Below are positions 35,510-46,570 of a stretch of DNA of 64,000 bases, piece by piece (position 1 is the first letter of the stretch; each line of letters begins with the position of its first letter). Position numbers and translations under genes: made by a program. Under the pieces are notes generated by a model that did not search any database, was not told the DNA's origin, and saw only the letters and a program-made list of their open reading frames with translations. Source of the DNA: Papio anubis (Eukaryota; Chordata; Mammalia; Primates; Cercopithecidae); the NCBI RefSeq assembly GCF_008728515.1, contig NC_044977.1, forward strand, positions 170,485,139-170,549,138, read 5' to 3'.

Positions 35510-36280
35510 ATGTGGTTAAAGCAGCATTTATGTGTCTGTCTCATCTATTCCTGTGCATAATTGCTTTACTACTTCAACCAACGACTATACAAATAATTTC
35601 ATGTAGTTTTCAAAAACAAAGGGAAATTGGACAAAGTAGTAAATAACTCATTTTACATTTAAATACGCTTGAGGAGCTTCAGAAAAATGTAAAAGTTTGA
35701 AATTCTATCTAATTGTTCACAAAGCCTGTGCTATGCTATCACAGTTTTCATTAAAAGTGGTCATTTAGGAAATTTAGTATCCTGGATGGATAATTTCCCA
35801 GAGTAAAAGACCCACTAACAGGGAATTGTGGTCATCTGGACTTGGGGCATGTGTTTTATTGGTGCAATAATTATGGGAGAGTTGTCATTTTCCAACCCTG
35901 TTTTGGAGGTGGAGGTGAGTGGAAAAAGCCGTATCAGCCCTGCACTGCCTGCCTCTGAACTTTACATGAGAAAAATAAACTCCCTTTTACTTCCCTTTAT
36001 TTTGGGTTTCTGATATTCCCAGCTAAATCTAATCCCAATACAGCCACTCTCCTGAATTTCCTCCCCAGATGAAAGCTTAGATTTCCATTTCTGGCAAAAT
36101 GGAGCTAAAAGACAGACGTGCGTGGTGAATGTGCATTCACCATTCTTTCAGCTTCTGCTGAAGATTTTTCACCTCCCCGGCCTCTGCTGAACTTACTTGT
36201 TGGGACATGACCATATTGGTGGTTCTACTCTGGAGAGTTCCGGCCTTACGTCAACCTCCTCCAGAATGCAACAATGAAGG
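35510..36280. other. Unannotated sequence
   Basis: No gene or repeat recognised. An open frame at 35828-36013 has no family resemblance. Confidence 0.4.
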
Positions 36281-36287
36281 GGTGACA

Positions 36288-36824
36288 TAGAAAATAATCT
36301 CCAAAGATGGCCACCATCAATTTTTTCCTTCCCTATATGCACATGCCACCCCCTCTTGAAAAGGGGGTCTATTTCTCCTCCCTTTTAAATCTAGGGTAGC
36401 CACGTAACTTTGACCAACAGAATGTGGAGGAAGTGATGTTCTGGATGATGGGACTTCTTATCCCCAGGCTTGAGAGAGGACTGGAAGTTTCCTTTTTGAA
36501 GCCAGCTTCTGTGTAAAAGGCTGACTACCCTAAAACCGCCAAGCTGTGAGAAAGCCAAAACTAGCTACGCAGTGAGGCCACAGGAGAAGCACCAGCTCAT
36601 CCTATAACTAAGTCAGTCCTTCTTGGGGCTTCTATCACAGCCCAGCCACTAGCTGAATAAGGCTGAGTCGGTGACCCCTAATCAATGACCAAGGAAGCAA
36701 AAACTGCCTGGCCAATGCTACCTGAAGTCCTGACCCATAGAATTTAAGAAATAATAAATCATCATTATCTGAAGCCACTAAGTTTTAGGATGGTTTGTTA
36801 GAGAACAATAGATAACCGAAATAG
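36288..36824 (+). mobile_element. Degraded LTR-like element (ERVL/MaLR class)
   Basis: The order 'tgaccaacagaatgtggagg', 'aagtgatgttctggatgatg', 'ggcttgagagaggactgg', 'accgccaagctgtgagaaag', 'cagcccagccactagctgaa', 'aataataaatcatcattatc' (polyadenylation-like), 'tgaagccactaagttttagg' and 'ggtttgttagagaacaatag' is that of a common ancient mammalian LTR. No target duplication identified, and no internal retroviral coding sequence is present. Confidence 0.65.
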
Positions 36825-37555
36825 CTGGGGAAGGATGAGAGAACACTTCTGAGGTAAAGACAGGGAGAACTGGTGAGAAAACCCTACTCTGCTGTCAGTT
36901 TCTCCCTGGCTCCCAGTCTCCCAGGACTGAGATGTTTTTTAAAAAGTGGGAAGCACAACTATTATTTCCATAGACAAGTAAACTCTGCATTCCCAAGAAT
37001 TAACCTACAATGCAAATTTGGAACACAACTTGTTCAGAAGTTGGCAACTTATTCAATGCCCTTCAGCACTCATTCTTGACATACAAGTGATATTGAGCAC
37101 CACTGTTCATTTATGTGTCAGACTAATGCCTTGTATGTGAAGCAGACATGAATACCAGGTTAGTCCTGAGCAATTCCAAGGACAGTAATAGTACTATACA
37201 ATTGTCTGTGTACTATATCTGGTGTAACATGATTACGGGTAATTATGTTAATCAGTACTTTTTATGGCCATCTATTTATTGAATTTGGTTTTCTAAAAGA
37301 AAAAATGAATACCAAGGTATATATGATCTACTGAAAACCTTTACTTATTTCACCACAAAAGTTTCTCAGAGGAAAATTCTCTACGCCAACCCAGCAGAAG
37401 ACAAGATATTTAAATAGAGAAATTTTTATAAACATGCTTTCCAGGGACACACTAAGCATGTCAATGGAGAATCATTTTACTAAAACTATCTGCTTGGTTA
37501 CTAAGAATCATCAAAGTATTTATAGTTCAGTTAATTTAAGAAGAGGGCTTCAGAG

Positions 37556-37598
37556 TTTTTAATTTCTGAAATTAGTACAGCTTTTTAATTTCTGAAAT
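37556..37598. repeat. 26-bp tandem repeat, 1.6 copies
   Basis: 'tttttaatttctgaaat' is exactly repeated at 37556 and 37582, separated by 'tagtacagc'. Confidence 0.9.
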
Positions 37599-37659
37599 GA
37601 ATATTAAAATGGTGGCTTGAAAGTGTTTTGGTGGACAATATTTTTCAACTATGATTGGC

Positions 37660-37808
37660 TGCTAGAAGCATTTGGAATCCTTCCATTCCTGCCTGTCTAC
37701 CCCCTCCCCCACCAGAGGTTTCAGTTAATTGTTCTGGGGTGGACATCAGGCAACAGGATTTTTAAAAAAATACTCCATAGGATTCTAATACCCAGCTAAG
37801 ACTGAAAA
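37660..37808 (+). repeat. MER5-like hAT fragment
   Basis: 'gttctggggtggacatcagg', 'caacaggatttttaaaaaaa' and 'taggattctaatacccagct' resemble the 3' half of MER5A. Partial. Confidence 0.55.
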
Positions 37809-37918
37809 CATCATTGAAAGAGTGTGGGCTTTGAAATAATCCCTAGGATTGAATTCCAAGCATCAGTAGTTTTATAACTGAGGCAAATGGCAAAACCATT
37901 GTAAGGTTCTATCTATGG

Positions 37919-38093
37919 CAGTGGTTCTCAAAGTGGGATCCCTTAGTAAGCAGCATTGGCAATACCTGGAGAACTTATTGGAAATGAAAATTCTTTGGTT
38001 CCACCCAAACCTACTGAATCAGAAAGTCTAGGGAAGGGGGTGGGGCTCGGCCTCCAGGTGGTCCTGCCACAGGCTACAGTTTGAGAAGTACTG
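37919..38093 (+). mobile_element. MER5A hAT MITE, complete
   Basis: Starts with an intact terminal repeat 'cagtggttctcaaagtggga' and ends 'cagtttgagaagtactg'. Internal 'aacctactgaatcagaaagt', 'ctagggaagggggtggggct' and 'ctccaggtgg' match MER5A throughout. The flanking 8-mers do not form a clear duplication. Confidence 0.92.
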
Positions 38094-38359
38094 TGCCACA
38101 TGATAAGAATTACAAGGGCTGACTCTATGTACCTTCGTCATTCCTCAATAGCGACATAAATTTTCACAGTCTAGAACTCTTCTCTCTCTCCTTGTCAAGG
38201 TATCTTGCTTTTTAAAAAATTGTAAAAGTCTAGTAGCAAAAACTTCAAGAAAGTAAATGCATTGTTTTATTTCTGATTCTTCACTTTTATCGTGTTATAA
38301 TTAGAAAAGCAGAAAGAATTAAAAAACTCCTACTTTGTAATGTTATTAACATTTGATAT

Positions 38360-38985
38360 AAATTTGGCTTTTACAAGAAATATCAAATTTTGCATATTGT
38401 TAAAAAACTTCTTAATCTGCTTTTTCACACACCACATCTTTTACATGCTACTATTTAATACAATATTTGTGCATATTTTTGGTGTAGACTTATATTCCAT
38501 TATATAAATATACCATAATTTATTGAATCCATCCTTTATCAGTTGTTTATAATTTTTGCTTTTATAAATACTGTTCCCATTAATTATTTAAAAATTGTTT
38601 ACATCCACGATGCCATTCTTGGGATCAGTTTTCAAGGTGTGGTATTGCTGGATGAAAGCATGCAGTGGCTATTAACGCACGTTGACAAATTGTCCTTAAA
38701 AAAACTGCACCCTTAGCAAGGGATGAGAATGCCAACTCTTTCATACCACAGTTCTTGCTATATATTACTAGTTTGTTTAATCTTTGTCAATTTAATACAA
38801 GGATGAGTTCATAGTGTTTTTCTTTAATGAAGTTAAATCTTTTTGTCATTTTGTTTTTGTTTACTGCCTATTTGTATTTCTTTATTCTCATTATTTGTCC
38901 ATTTTTTTAAAAATGTGAGTATTCACCTTTTCTTTCCTATTGAATTGTAAATGCTCCTTATATATTAAGGATTACTTTTACCGAC
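38360..38985 (-). mobile_element. L1M-type fragment, antisense
   Basis: 'cattatataaatataccata', 'atttattgaatccatccttt', 'ggtattgctggatgaaagca', 'acaaattgtccttaaaaaaa', 'atgtgagtattcaccttttc' and 'tgctccttatatattaagga' are antisense L1M ORF2/3' blocks in order. Confidence 0.78.
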
Positions 38986-39234
38986 AATTGAAGGTAAGAA
39001 AGATATCATAAAAACTCAATTGAGTAATATCAGAATGAGTTAATTTCAATTTATTGTTAATAAGAACTATAAATAATTTGGTTGGATTAGACTATTGCAA
39101 ATCTGGCAACAATCAGCATCTATTTCCCTTTCCTAGGCCTGAGCTATGCTGAACAAAATTTAGTCCTTCTCTGATGATTGGAGATCTTGTGGTGCCTATG
39201 GGGGATTATTCTAAATTTTCCATTGTGCAAAGAG

Positions 39235-39395
39235 AATGAGACACAGAAAACCCAAGTCCTGGCTCCACAGGCTACCAGTTGGACAACCTAGACTGGGCAA
39301 GTAATTTAACTTCTCAGTGCTTTGGTTTCCTCATCTTTCAAACAGAAATAACAAAAATAACCTCTACTCATATGATGACTATGAGAAACAATATG
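39235..39395 (+). repeat. MIR SINE
   Basis: 'cccaagtcctggctccacag', 'gactgggcaagtaatttaac', 'tggtttcctcatctttcaaa' and the following purine-rich part are sense MIR. Confidence 0.8.
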
Positions 39396-39396
39396 T

Positions 39397-39720
39397 GTAA
39401 GAGTTAAGCACATAGATTTCAGAGCCTTTCTGGATTTGAATTCCCACTCTACCATTTAATAGCTATTGAGTTGGGAAAGTTCTTAATCCCTCTGGTCCTT
39501 AGTTTCCTTACCTGTATAATGAGGAAAATAATATAATTTACCTATTAGGGTGGTTGTAAGGATTAAATAAGTAAAACCTAGGTACCTACCTATCTATGTA
39601 TCTATCTATCCATGATACCTGTTTACCTATCATCCATATAGCTACCTATCGATAGTCTATCTGGCATTTAGAACAGTAGCTGGCAGGTAATAAGCACAAT
39701 AATCATTATAATTAAATAAA
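39397..39720 (+). repeat. Second MIR SINE, interrupted by a microsatellite
   Basis: The head and centre (39397-39580: 'taagcacatagatttcagag', 'ggatttgaattcccactcta', 'agtttccttacctgtataat', 'gggtggttgtaaggattaaa') and the 3' end (39661-39720: 'tggcatttagaacagtagct', 'ggcaggtaataagcac') are one MIR split by a tetranucleotide-rich block. Confidence 0.85.
39582..39660. repeat. Imperfect (CTAT)n microsatellite inside a MIR
   Basis: 'ctacctatctatgtatctat', 'ctatccatgatacctg' and 'atagctacctatcgatagtc' form an interrupted CTAT/CTAC array located exactly where the MIR would have a short linking stretch. Confidence 0.88.
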
Positions 39721-39721
39721 A

Positions 39722-41430
39722 TAACTTTATATTATGTCCTTTCTTAACCACAGTCCCTCACAAATGTCACTGGTAGGGACTATAACTGCTATAGGGGCCA
39801 CCGCAATATTGGTAGTTGTATAAAATTGGGTCGAATCTCTACCAAACCCAGGACATACTCTGGAAATGAGTCTCTGAATAAGGCTCTAGCACGAACTTGC
39901 TTTTTTGGTGATTCACCTCATTCTGTTCAATGTGAAGGGCAGGAAAACCAATCTGGCTTTTGTTAGCTGAATAGACTGCAAAGCTAACCATGTGAATCGA
40001 TTTTTTTGCTTCCATCCTAGAAACCCACCTTCAGCAGACAAGCCATAAAAATAGTGTACCCAAGGTGCTCTAAGACAGGGTTACGTCGTTTCCTCTCACA
40101 AAGCAGAACACTAAATTGATTTTTAGATTAATTGTCTATAGTTGGGTTAACTAAATTCTGTGTTCTCTGATTCATGCTCTGTACTAGTTCACAAGAAAAT
40201 TTTTGGTCTTAATACTTAATATGAATCATAATTAATGCAAAAGATAATTAAAAGAATCTCTCAGCATTTTGGTCATTTTATCAGATGAAACTCCCACTTT
40301 TATCCCCATGATTTACACTGTATAAAAGAAAATATACCCATATGGAATACGCTAGTGAATCAAAAACAAAGCCAGTGCCCAAAATACAAATCAAAAACAC
40401 TGTCTAGAACAACAGGCTTCAACTAATGAATTAAAATGATTGCTGGTTTCTTTAAAATATTAAGCTCATCGATGCTTGCCAAAAACCCCTTGGCTAGCTG
40501 AGGGATTCAAACTGCATTGTTCAGCTAGAGTTTGAAATCCTTCCATTCATCATTGACATGTGAGAGACAAGACAAGGTTTTTGACAAAAAGGGGATGAGG
40601 CGCCAGATGGTTTCCATCTGTATCTCCATTGATTGTACAATGAAAACCCACCTTCCCTAATCAGAAGGCTGTGCCATACATGGAAAATGAATACCCAGTG
40701 TTTTTAAAGAAGCACAATCACCCCTTCCCAACCATAGATGTATAAATATTAATGAACACAATCTGGTTCTAAGCAAATTTAGCATGAACTTTTAGCAACC
40801 CTCCCTTGACAACTTCCTCTCTTTTTAACTGAATTAAGCTTCTAAGTTCTGTGATTAAAAATAGCAAACCCTGCACTGAAGTTGGATCTGTGACTGAGGT
40901 AAACCTCTCCCTTCCAGCTAGTAACCAGTTAACGTAGCTCATATGATTGTGTGCTTTTTATAACCAAAAAAGGGTCTTAATTTGAATGGATGTTTAGCAC
41001 ATATGAATAGTGAGATATAGAATCCATACAAATAAGCAGAAAATTGATAAATTAACCTATCATTTATGCCATGACTATTTCCAAAAGTACTTGAGCAAAT
41101 TTAGAGATTATTACACACAATACTGAGATACTTGTTAAATAACTTTATTTCTGTAAAACCCATACTATATCATATATTGATGCATATTTTAACTTTCCTG
41201 TAAGCTAATAGAGAGTGTTAAGACAGTTTTAATAACTAATGTTAAAAATAAAATAGTAGATTCCTTCCTTGGCTTTTGAACTTGAATCATAGTATCACAG
41301 TATCTCTAACCAAGAAGATTTCGTTAGTCTTATTCCTTCTTGATTTACTTCCTGAGGCTTTCCTCTAAATATCAAAAGAGACTTAGATTTGAAAATTTCC
41401 ATTAATTCCTTCCTTTGTTTCTTTTCTTTT
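39722..41430. other. Unannotated sequence
   Basis: No gene or repeat recognised in this stretch. Confidence 0.4.
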
Positions 41431-41433
41431 TAG

Positions 41434-41556
41434 TTCAAACTAGGAAGGTTTGCATTCGTGCTCCAGCTTACATGTCTTTAATCTGTTGAAGCAATGCATT
41501 TTCCAAGAAGCATATTCCATGTTTTCACCACTAATGGTTCCCTGTGGATCAAAGTG
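41434..41556 (+). other. Candidate noncoding exon (strong acceptor and donor pair)
   Basis: A long pyrimidine tract (from about 41409, 'ttcctttgtttcttttcttt') ends in TAG at 41431-41433. It is followed 123 bp later by GTG|GTAAGT at 41554-41562, an excellent fit to the splice consensus. All three frames across the 123 bp contain stops, so if used this would be an exon of a noncoding RNA or an untranslated or poison exon. Splice-like pairs also arise by chance in 64 kb, so this is a prediction only. Confidence 0.35.
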
Positions 41557-41699
41557 GTAAGTCTTTTAAAGTAAAATATATCAAATCAGTCCAAAGATAA
41601 TACGAAAAATTAAATCCACATAGTAAGCTTTAGTCTTCATGTGACTGGAAGGAATTAATCTTTTTCCTCTCCTGCAACATGCATTGTCCTCCTGCTGTC

Positions 41700-41782
41700 A
41701 ATAAACAAAATATTACTGAGTACCTACTATGTGCCTGGCATTAGGCTAAGCACTGAAGATCGACCCATTGGACAGTGTTGCT
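41700..41782 (-). repeat. L2 3' end, antisense
   Basis: 'aaatattactgagtacctac', 'tatgtgcctggcattaggct' and 'aagcactgaagatcgaccc' are the antisense L2 terminal region. Confidence 0.75.
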
Positions 41783-41789
41783 ATTCTCA

Positions 41790-42700
41790 GGCACAGATGC
41801 TATTTCAGAGCCATCCTTCAGAGATTGGCTAAAGAATGTTCTTTGCTGTATGATAGCAACATTGTGCACAGAGCTCACAAGTATTTCCATTGCAAGTGAT
41901 CAAGCCTATCTCTTAGCCCCCAGTTGCCTTTTGGGAATAAGTTCTCAGTGGAACTTGCCAGTGTTACCAGCAGTGTTGCTGTTTGTTTAAGGTTCAGTTT
42001 CACCAGGTCATGGCAAGTTTTTAAAACTCTTCCTAGCCCAATTTGTTTGTCAGCAGCATGATCAGATATCAGAATAACATCAATAAAGCTGGAGCAAAAT
42101 ATGAGCTAAAGCTGCAGAGAAAATGCTGAGCTTATCAAAATGCGTTTTGGGTTATGTTCGGGGCAAGAAGAACAGGAAAGGCTAGACCCACAGCTTGAGC
42201 CAGATGGTGCAATGTTAGCATTAGACAAAGAGGAAGAGAAATAATTTCTCTCCTCGTTTCTTTTGTAATTTTCATCAAGAACAATACTATCCAAACTGCA
42301 AAGAAGATACTTTAAATGGTTCATTTTAGTAGTAAACTGAAAAAATAAGAAGATTGAAAGTAAGTTAAAAAAAAAAAAAGAAAAAAAAAGTAAGCACATA
42401 TATGTGTTTAAGTCTCTAGGCTCAGATGCACTGGATCTTCAGAAATAATGGGAAAAAACAAACAAGCAATAAATAATTTTTTGACATATGAGAAAATTAA
42501 AATTTTTCTTGATTATCAAAAGAGGGAGCTGGGGCAGTGAGGGGAGAAATGTAGATGTGGAAAACAATATTCCATAAAATAGTCATAAAAACCATAATTC
42601 TATAAGTTACATTTAAATATATGGTTTATGAGTACTATTAAAAGAAAATTATGAGGTATTCAAGAAGAGGTAGCACAGAGTTGGGGAGGAGACATAAATA
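41790..42700. other. Unannotated sequence with an A-rich run
   Basis: No gene recognised. 42367-42389 is a poly-A run with single G interruptions and no recognisable retroposon body before it. Confidence 0.4.
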
Positions 42701-42735
42701 TGTCATATATGATATGTGATATTTGACATATATAC

Positions 42736-42819
42736 TATATGTTACATTACATATACATATATATCAATATATGTAAATATAGTCACCTTGATATATATGT
42801 ATATGTAATATAACATATA
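42736..42819. repeat. AT-rich palindrome, 32-bp arms
   Basis: Arms at 42736-42767 and 42788-42819 are reverse complements with 31 of 32 positions matching, around a 20-bp spacer. The core 'cattacatatacatatat' pairs with 'atatatgtatatgtaatg'-type sequence. The surroundings (42695-42840) are AT-rich with many ATATGT units. It could extrude as a cruciform. Confidence 0.93.
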
Positions 42820-43157
42820 TGTAAGTTATATGCATATAGGCAAGGTTGCATCACATCCCTATTTCAGCAAGGTATTTGACAAAGTCTCACAAGATATCCT
42901 CAGGGTAAGACTGTAGAATATGGTATGAATGACAAAGAATGAATGAATGAATTGGACAACTGTTAATTAATTAATCAATGTCACTTGAGGAAATGGTATG
43001 TAGAAATATCCCATTGAGCTCTTTCCTGTCAAAAAATTTATTGATTTGGGTGAAGACGAGAGAATTATCATCACAATTGAATGGTTGTAGATAACTGACA
43101 TAATCATGTTTCAAAATGAATCTGAACAAATGGGTAAAAGAAATCAGATGGAAATTT

Positions 43158-43300
43158 TTTTTATGTAATTATTTTTGTAGAGACAGGGCCTTACTATGTT
43201 GCCCAGGCTGATCTTAAACTCCTGGCCTCAAAATGATCCTCCTGCCTCGGCCTTCCAAATGCTGTGCTGGGATTACAGGCATGAGCCACTGTGCCCAGTC
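43158..43300 (-). mobile_element. Monomeric Alu (FLAM/FRAM-like), antisense
   Basis: A single Alu arm on the minus strand: 'ttttgtagagacagggcctt', 'gttgcccaggctgatcttaa', 'cctcctgcctcggccttcca' and 'gccactgtgcccag'. A target duplication is visible: 'tcagatggaaattt' (43144-43157) and 'tcagatgaaattt' (43301-43313), with one base missing. The 'gtagagacaggg' start shows that the second arm is absent, as in early Alu monomers. Confidence 0.88.
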
Positions 43301-43314
43301 TCAGATGAAATTTA

Positions 43315-43920
43315 CAGAAGAAACTATAAAGTACTGCACTGAATATCCAAAACTTGGTTAGAAATTACAGGATGTAGGGTTTGGGGAGACTGGATGACAG
43401 CAGTTTAAAATTAAAAAATTTAAGTTGACACAGTAGTATGGTGGCAAATTTGAAAAAAAAAATTGTCAGTAGGATCTTAGAGAAAGAGTAACAGAACATA
43501 TTTGTCCTCTTCACTCCCATTATTCGTTGTCATCCTGGTGGTGATGAGGACTTTATCACATACTAGCAAGTGCTATAAGGAGAAATTACCATGAGCAAGA
43601 AGTGGCCCTGTTTGTTTTGTTATTGATCCACTGTGGAGTTTATCAGATTGATCCTCAGGAACTGGCTGACCTGGGACATAAGTAAAGTATGAAATGAAAG
43701 ATCCAGGATCCTTAGAGGAAGTCTAAAGAATAGAAAACAAAAGAGAGAAAGTGAAGCAAGCATGAGGTATGGATATGGAAATAGACACAGCGTTCCATGA
43801 CATAGACCAAAAGCAGCTTCATATGTGAAAGTTTCATTTATGAGAGAGCCTTTGCATTGAAGATCAAAGGGGAACTCATAGACTGCTAAATAAGTTATGC
43901 TAGTACAATTGTTTTTCATA
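43315..43920. other. Unannotated sequence
   Basis: No gene or repeat recognised. A minus-strand open frame at 43620-43919 has no family resemblance. Confidence 0.4.
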
Positions 43921-43924
43921 TGAG

Positions 43925-44232
43925 AAAAATGGAATCAGATCTCTACCCCATGCCATATAACACAAGAATCCATTCCAGATGAAATATATGCTTAAATGTA
44001 AAGATAACATTTTTAAAGAATATAAATTTATTACCACTGAACTCTATACCTAAAATGGTAAAGACAGTAAGTTATATGTGTATATATTTACCTCAGTGAA
44101 ACCTTTAAAAAAGACATTTAAGTCCTAAAAGAAAGAAAATATAGAATAGAAAGAAGAGAATTTCTTAAGAAAAGTTTAAAAATTACTAACCATAAAAGAA
44201 GAAATTGACAAATTTGACTACATTAAAATTAA
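43925..44232 (+). mobile_element. Old L1M, part 1 (5' of the RPL31 pseudogene)
   Basis: 'tggaatcagatctctacccc', 'acaagaatccattccagatg', 'ccataaaagaagaaattgac' and 'aaatttgactacattaaaat' are L1M ORF2 C-terminal blocks. Between about 44030 and 44115 a second L1-3'-end-like piece ('tatacctaaaatggtaaaga', 'atgtgtatatatttacctca') interrupts it. Confidence 0.75.
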
Positions 44233-44243
44233 GTCCTAGAAGA

Positions 44244-44646
44244 ATGACTCCCACAAACAATAATGGTGAGAAGAAGAGCTATTCTGCCTTCAACAAGGTG
44301 GTGACCCAAGAATACATCATCAACATTCACAAGATCATCCAGGGAATGGGCTTTAAGAAGTGGGCTTGAGCACTCAAAGAAATTTGCCATAAAGGAGATG
44401 GTATTCCAGATGTGTGCATTGATGCCAGGCTCAACAAAACTGTCTGAGCCAAAGGAATAAAGAATGTTCCATACTGTATCCAAGTGCAGTTGTCCAGAAA
44501 ATGTAGTCAGAATGAAGATTCACCAAACAAACTCATGCACTGGTTACCGGTGTACTTGTCATCACCTTAAAACATCTACAGACAGTCAATGTGGGTGAGA
44601 TCTAACAACTGGTTGTCAAATAAAGTTTATAAGACTGCTAATAAAA
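44244..44646 (+). pseudogene. RPL31 (pseudogene): RPL31 processed pseudogene
   Basis: An intronless copy of the ribosomal protein L31 mRNA. The ATG is at 44244-44246, the former stop at 44603-44605 and an AATAAA signal at 44619-44624, followed by an A-rich remnant. Recognisable stretches include 'gaatacatcatcaacattca' (EYIINIH), 'atgggctttaagaag' (GFKK), 'aggctcaacaaaactgtctg' (RLNKTV), 'ttgtccagaaaatg' (LSRK) and 'gaagattcaccaaacaaact' (EDSPNKL). It is disabled: a stop replaces the arginine codon after GFKKWA, about 8 bp are missing where 'gagattcggaaatttgcc' should be, the tryptophan codon after KTV became TGA, and the N-terminal lysine-rich segment is changed. It lies inside an old L1M, whose sequence resumes at about 44647. 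Confidence 0.93.
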
Positions 44647-45695
44647 ATAGCATATGTTCATTAAAAAAATTCCATAAAGTGAAATAGTAAGCCAAAAATT
44701 GGGAGAATTTTGCAACACCTAAAAATGACAAAGGATTACTCTCTCTCTCTCTACACACACACACACACACACACAAGTTTATAATTTCTATAAATCAAAA
44801 GAGAAATGAGTGAAGACATGAACAGTATTTAACCAAAAAAAGGAAGCATCAATGGTAAAGACAGGAAAAGATGTCGAACCTCATTAGAAATCAAAACATG
44901 CTTTTTCAGATCACAATAAGGTACATTTTAGATGGACAAAATTTAACAGCCTGACATTACCAAATGTTAGCAAGGATGTGGAGCAAAAAAGAAGCCTAAT
45001 GCACTGCTGCTTGGAGGGAGTGTTGACTAGTTCAATCATTCTGAAAAACACATTTGAGTTACCTAATAAAGAATATATTTACCCTCTGATCCAGCAATTC
45101 TACTCCTAGAAAAACTTACTCAACATGAACCAAAGACACATGCAAGAAAATTCACAGTAGCTTTATTTGTAATAGCATATCACTGGCAATAAACTCTCCA
45201 AAGAAGAAATAACCCAAAAATCTACACAGACTACACAGAACAAAGTGATATATTTGCGTAGCAGAACATTATACAGCAGTGGAAAATGGATAAATTCCAG
45301 CTTTATATACTGGATGAATACATCTTAGAAATACAAATATGAATGAGAAAAGCAAGTTGTAGGAACATATATATGACATGCTACCATTTTTATAAAACCC
45401 ACAGACTAGCCAAATTTTAGAATATATTGTTTAGGAAGATAAACACACATATGTAGTACAGCTAAAACTCATCCAAATGATAAACACAAAATTGATAATA
45501 GGGAGGCAGGAGATAGGATCAGGGAGGAATACTACATATTTAATATCAATATTATTGGTAATATCCTACTTCCTCAAATGAGTGTTGGCTTCATGGGGGA
45601 CTTAATCCATTACCAAGCTTCATAGACTACATATACGTCATAACATGTAAATTTATTTGTACATAAAACAAATTAAAGAAAGAAAAGAAAAAGAG
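44647..45695 (+). mobile_element. Old L1M, part 2 (3' of the RPL31 pseudogene)
   Basis: 'gcatatgttcattaaaaaaa', 'gtaagccaaaaattgggaga', 'ttagcaaggatgtggagcaa', 'tgatccagcaattctactcc', 'agtagctttatttgtaatag' and 'cattatacagcagtggaaaa' continue the ORF2 order, followed by a 3' UTR and an A/G-rich tail (aaagaaagaaaagaaaaaga). Confidence 0.85.
44739..44775. repeat. Compound (CT)7(AC)11 microsatellite
   Basis: Uninterrupted CT repeats (44739-44752) run directly into AC repeats (44753-44775) inside the L1M body. Likely polymorphic. Confidence 0.96.
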
Positions 45696-45699
45696 AGAG

Positions 45700-46570
45700 A
45701 CCAAGGAAGGCAGGCCTCTTTAACCCCACCAAAGTTATGTAGGCACTGCCTGGCAACCCAAGGTGTAAAGAAACATTTTGCTTCTTTCTCTGTATTTCAA
45801 ATGGGTTATGAGTCAACATACAGCTTAACATTGGATTCTTTCTGGAAATGGGCTAGTCTGTCTAATTTTTCATTAATTCTATGTCAGTAGGGCAAGGTTA
45901 CCAAGGTACGTACACCTTCTAGTTAAGAGAGGGGAACCTCTCACCATATTCAGCACTAAAGCTATATCTGTAGTATATACAACATGAACCAAATACTTCT
46001 CATAAAATATAGTTCCAAGAATTGAACTATATTTTATGAGAAGTACTCGAAAAAATAAAGAGCTTCCCGGGAAAGTTAATGTAGACACTGGGGTGTTGAA
46101 AATCCATTTCACACGAATGGCTAAGTGAACTTGAATTTGAGATATTCAACTGAGAGAAGAGATTAGGAGAACTGTGATAGCTAACTTCAGAAATTAAAAA
46201 GAAATGCTGTGAAATTTTTAAAAAATTTTTGCTTTATGCTGCATATAGAGTGGCTCCCCGCTGCCAATGGATAGAAATGTACTGAGGCTGATTTAAGGTT
46301 TGAAAATTAAAATATCAGCCCACAACAGCTAGTTGGATGACTGACTCTAGATGGTGGCCTATTAGAGTCCAACAATTTCCTAGAGCTATCAGAGAATGTT
46401 ATCCTTTAAAAATGTTTGGAACTCCCATTTTTCCTATAATGGATTATATTTTATAATTCAGACCACAGCTTAGTATATTTTTGGTTTAAAAATAATAATA
46501 TTATATAATGTTTGTCTTGAATTCAGTTATATGATTTATTTTTCATTTCTACTAACTTAGTTCCAGAGAT
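45700..46570. other. Unannotated sequence containing a perfect hairpin
   Basis: No gene or known repeat recognised apart from the inverted repeat at 45994-46045. Confidence 0.4.
45994..46045. repeat. Perfect 22-bp inverted repeat with 8-nt loop
   Basis: 45994-46015 (tacttctcataaaatatagt plus tc) is the exact reverse complement of 46024-46045. The loop is 'caagaatt'. No known repeat surrounds it. At 52 nt it is shorter than a usual microRNA precursor. Confidence 0.97.

Noticed and set aside
35855..35880. MADE1/miR-548-like start ('attggtgcaataatt')
   Set aside because: Only about 15 bp of resemblance and no inverted second arm.
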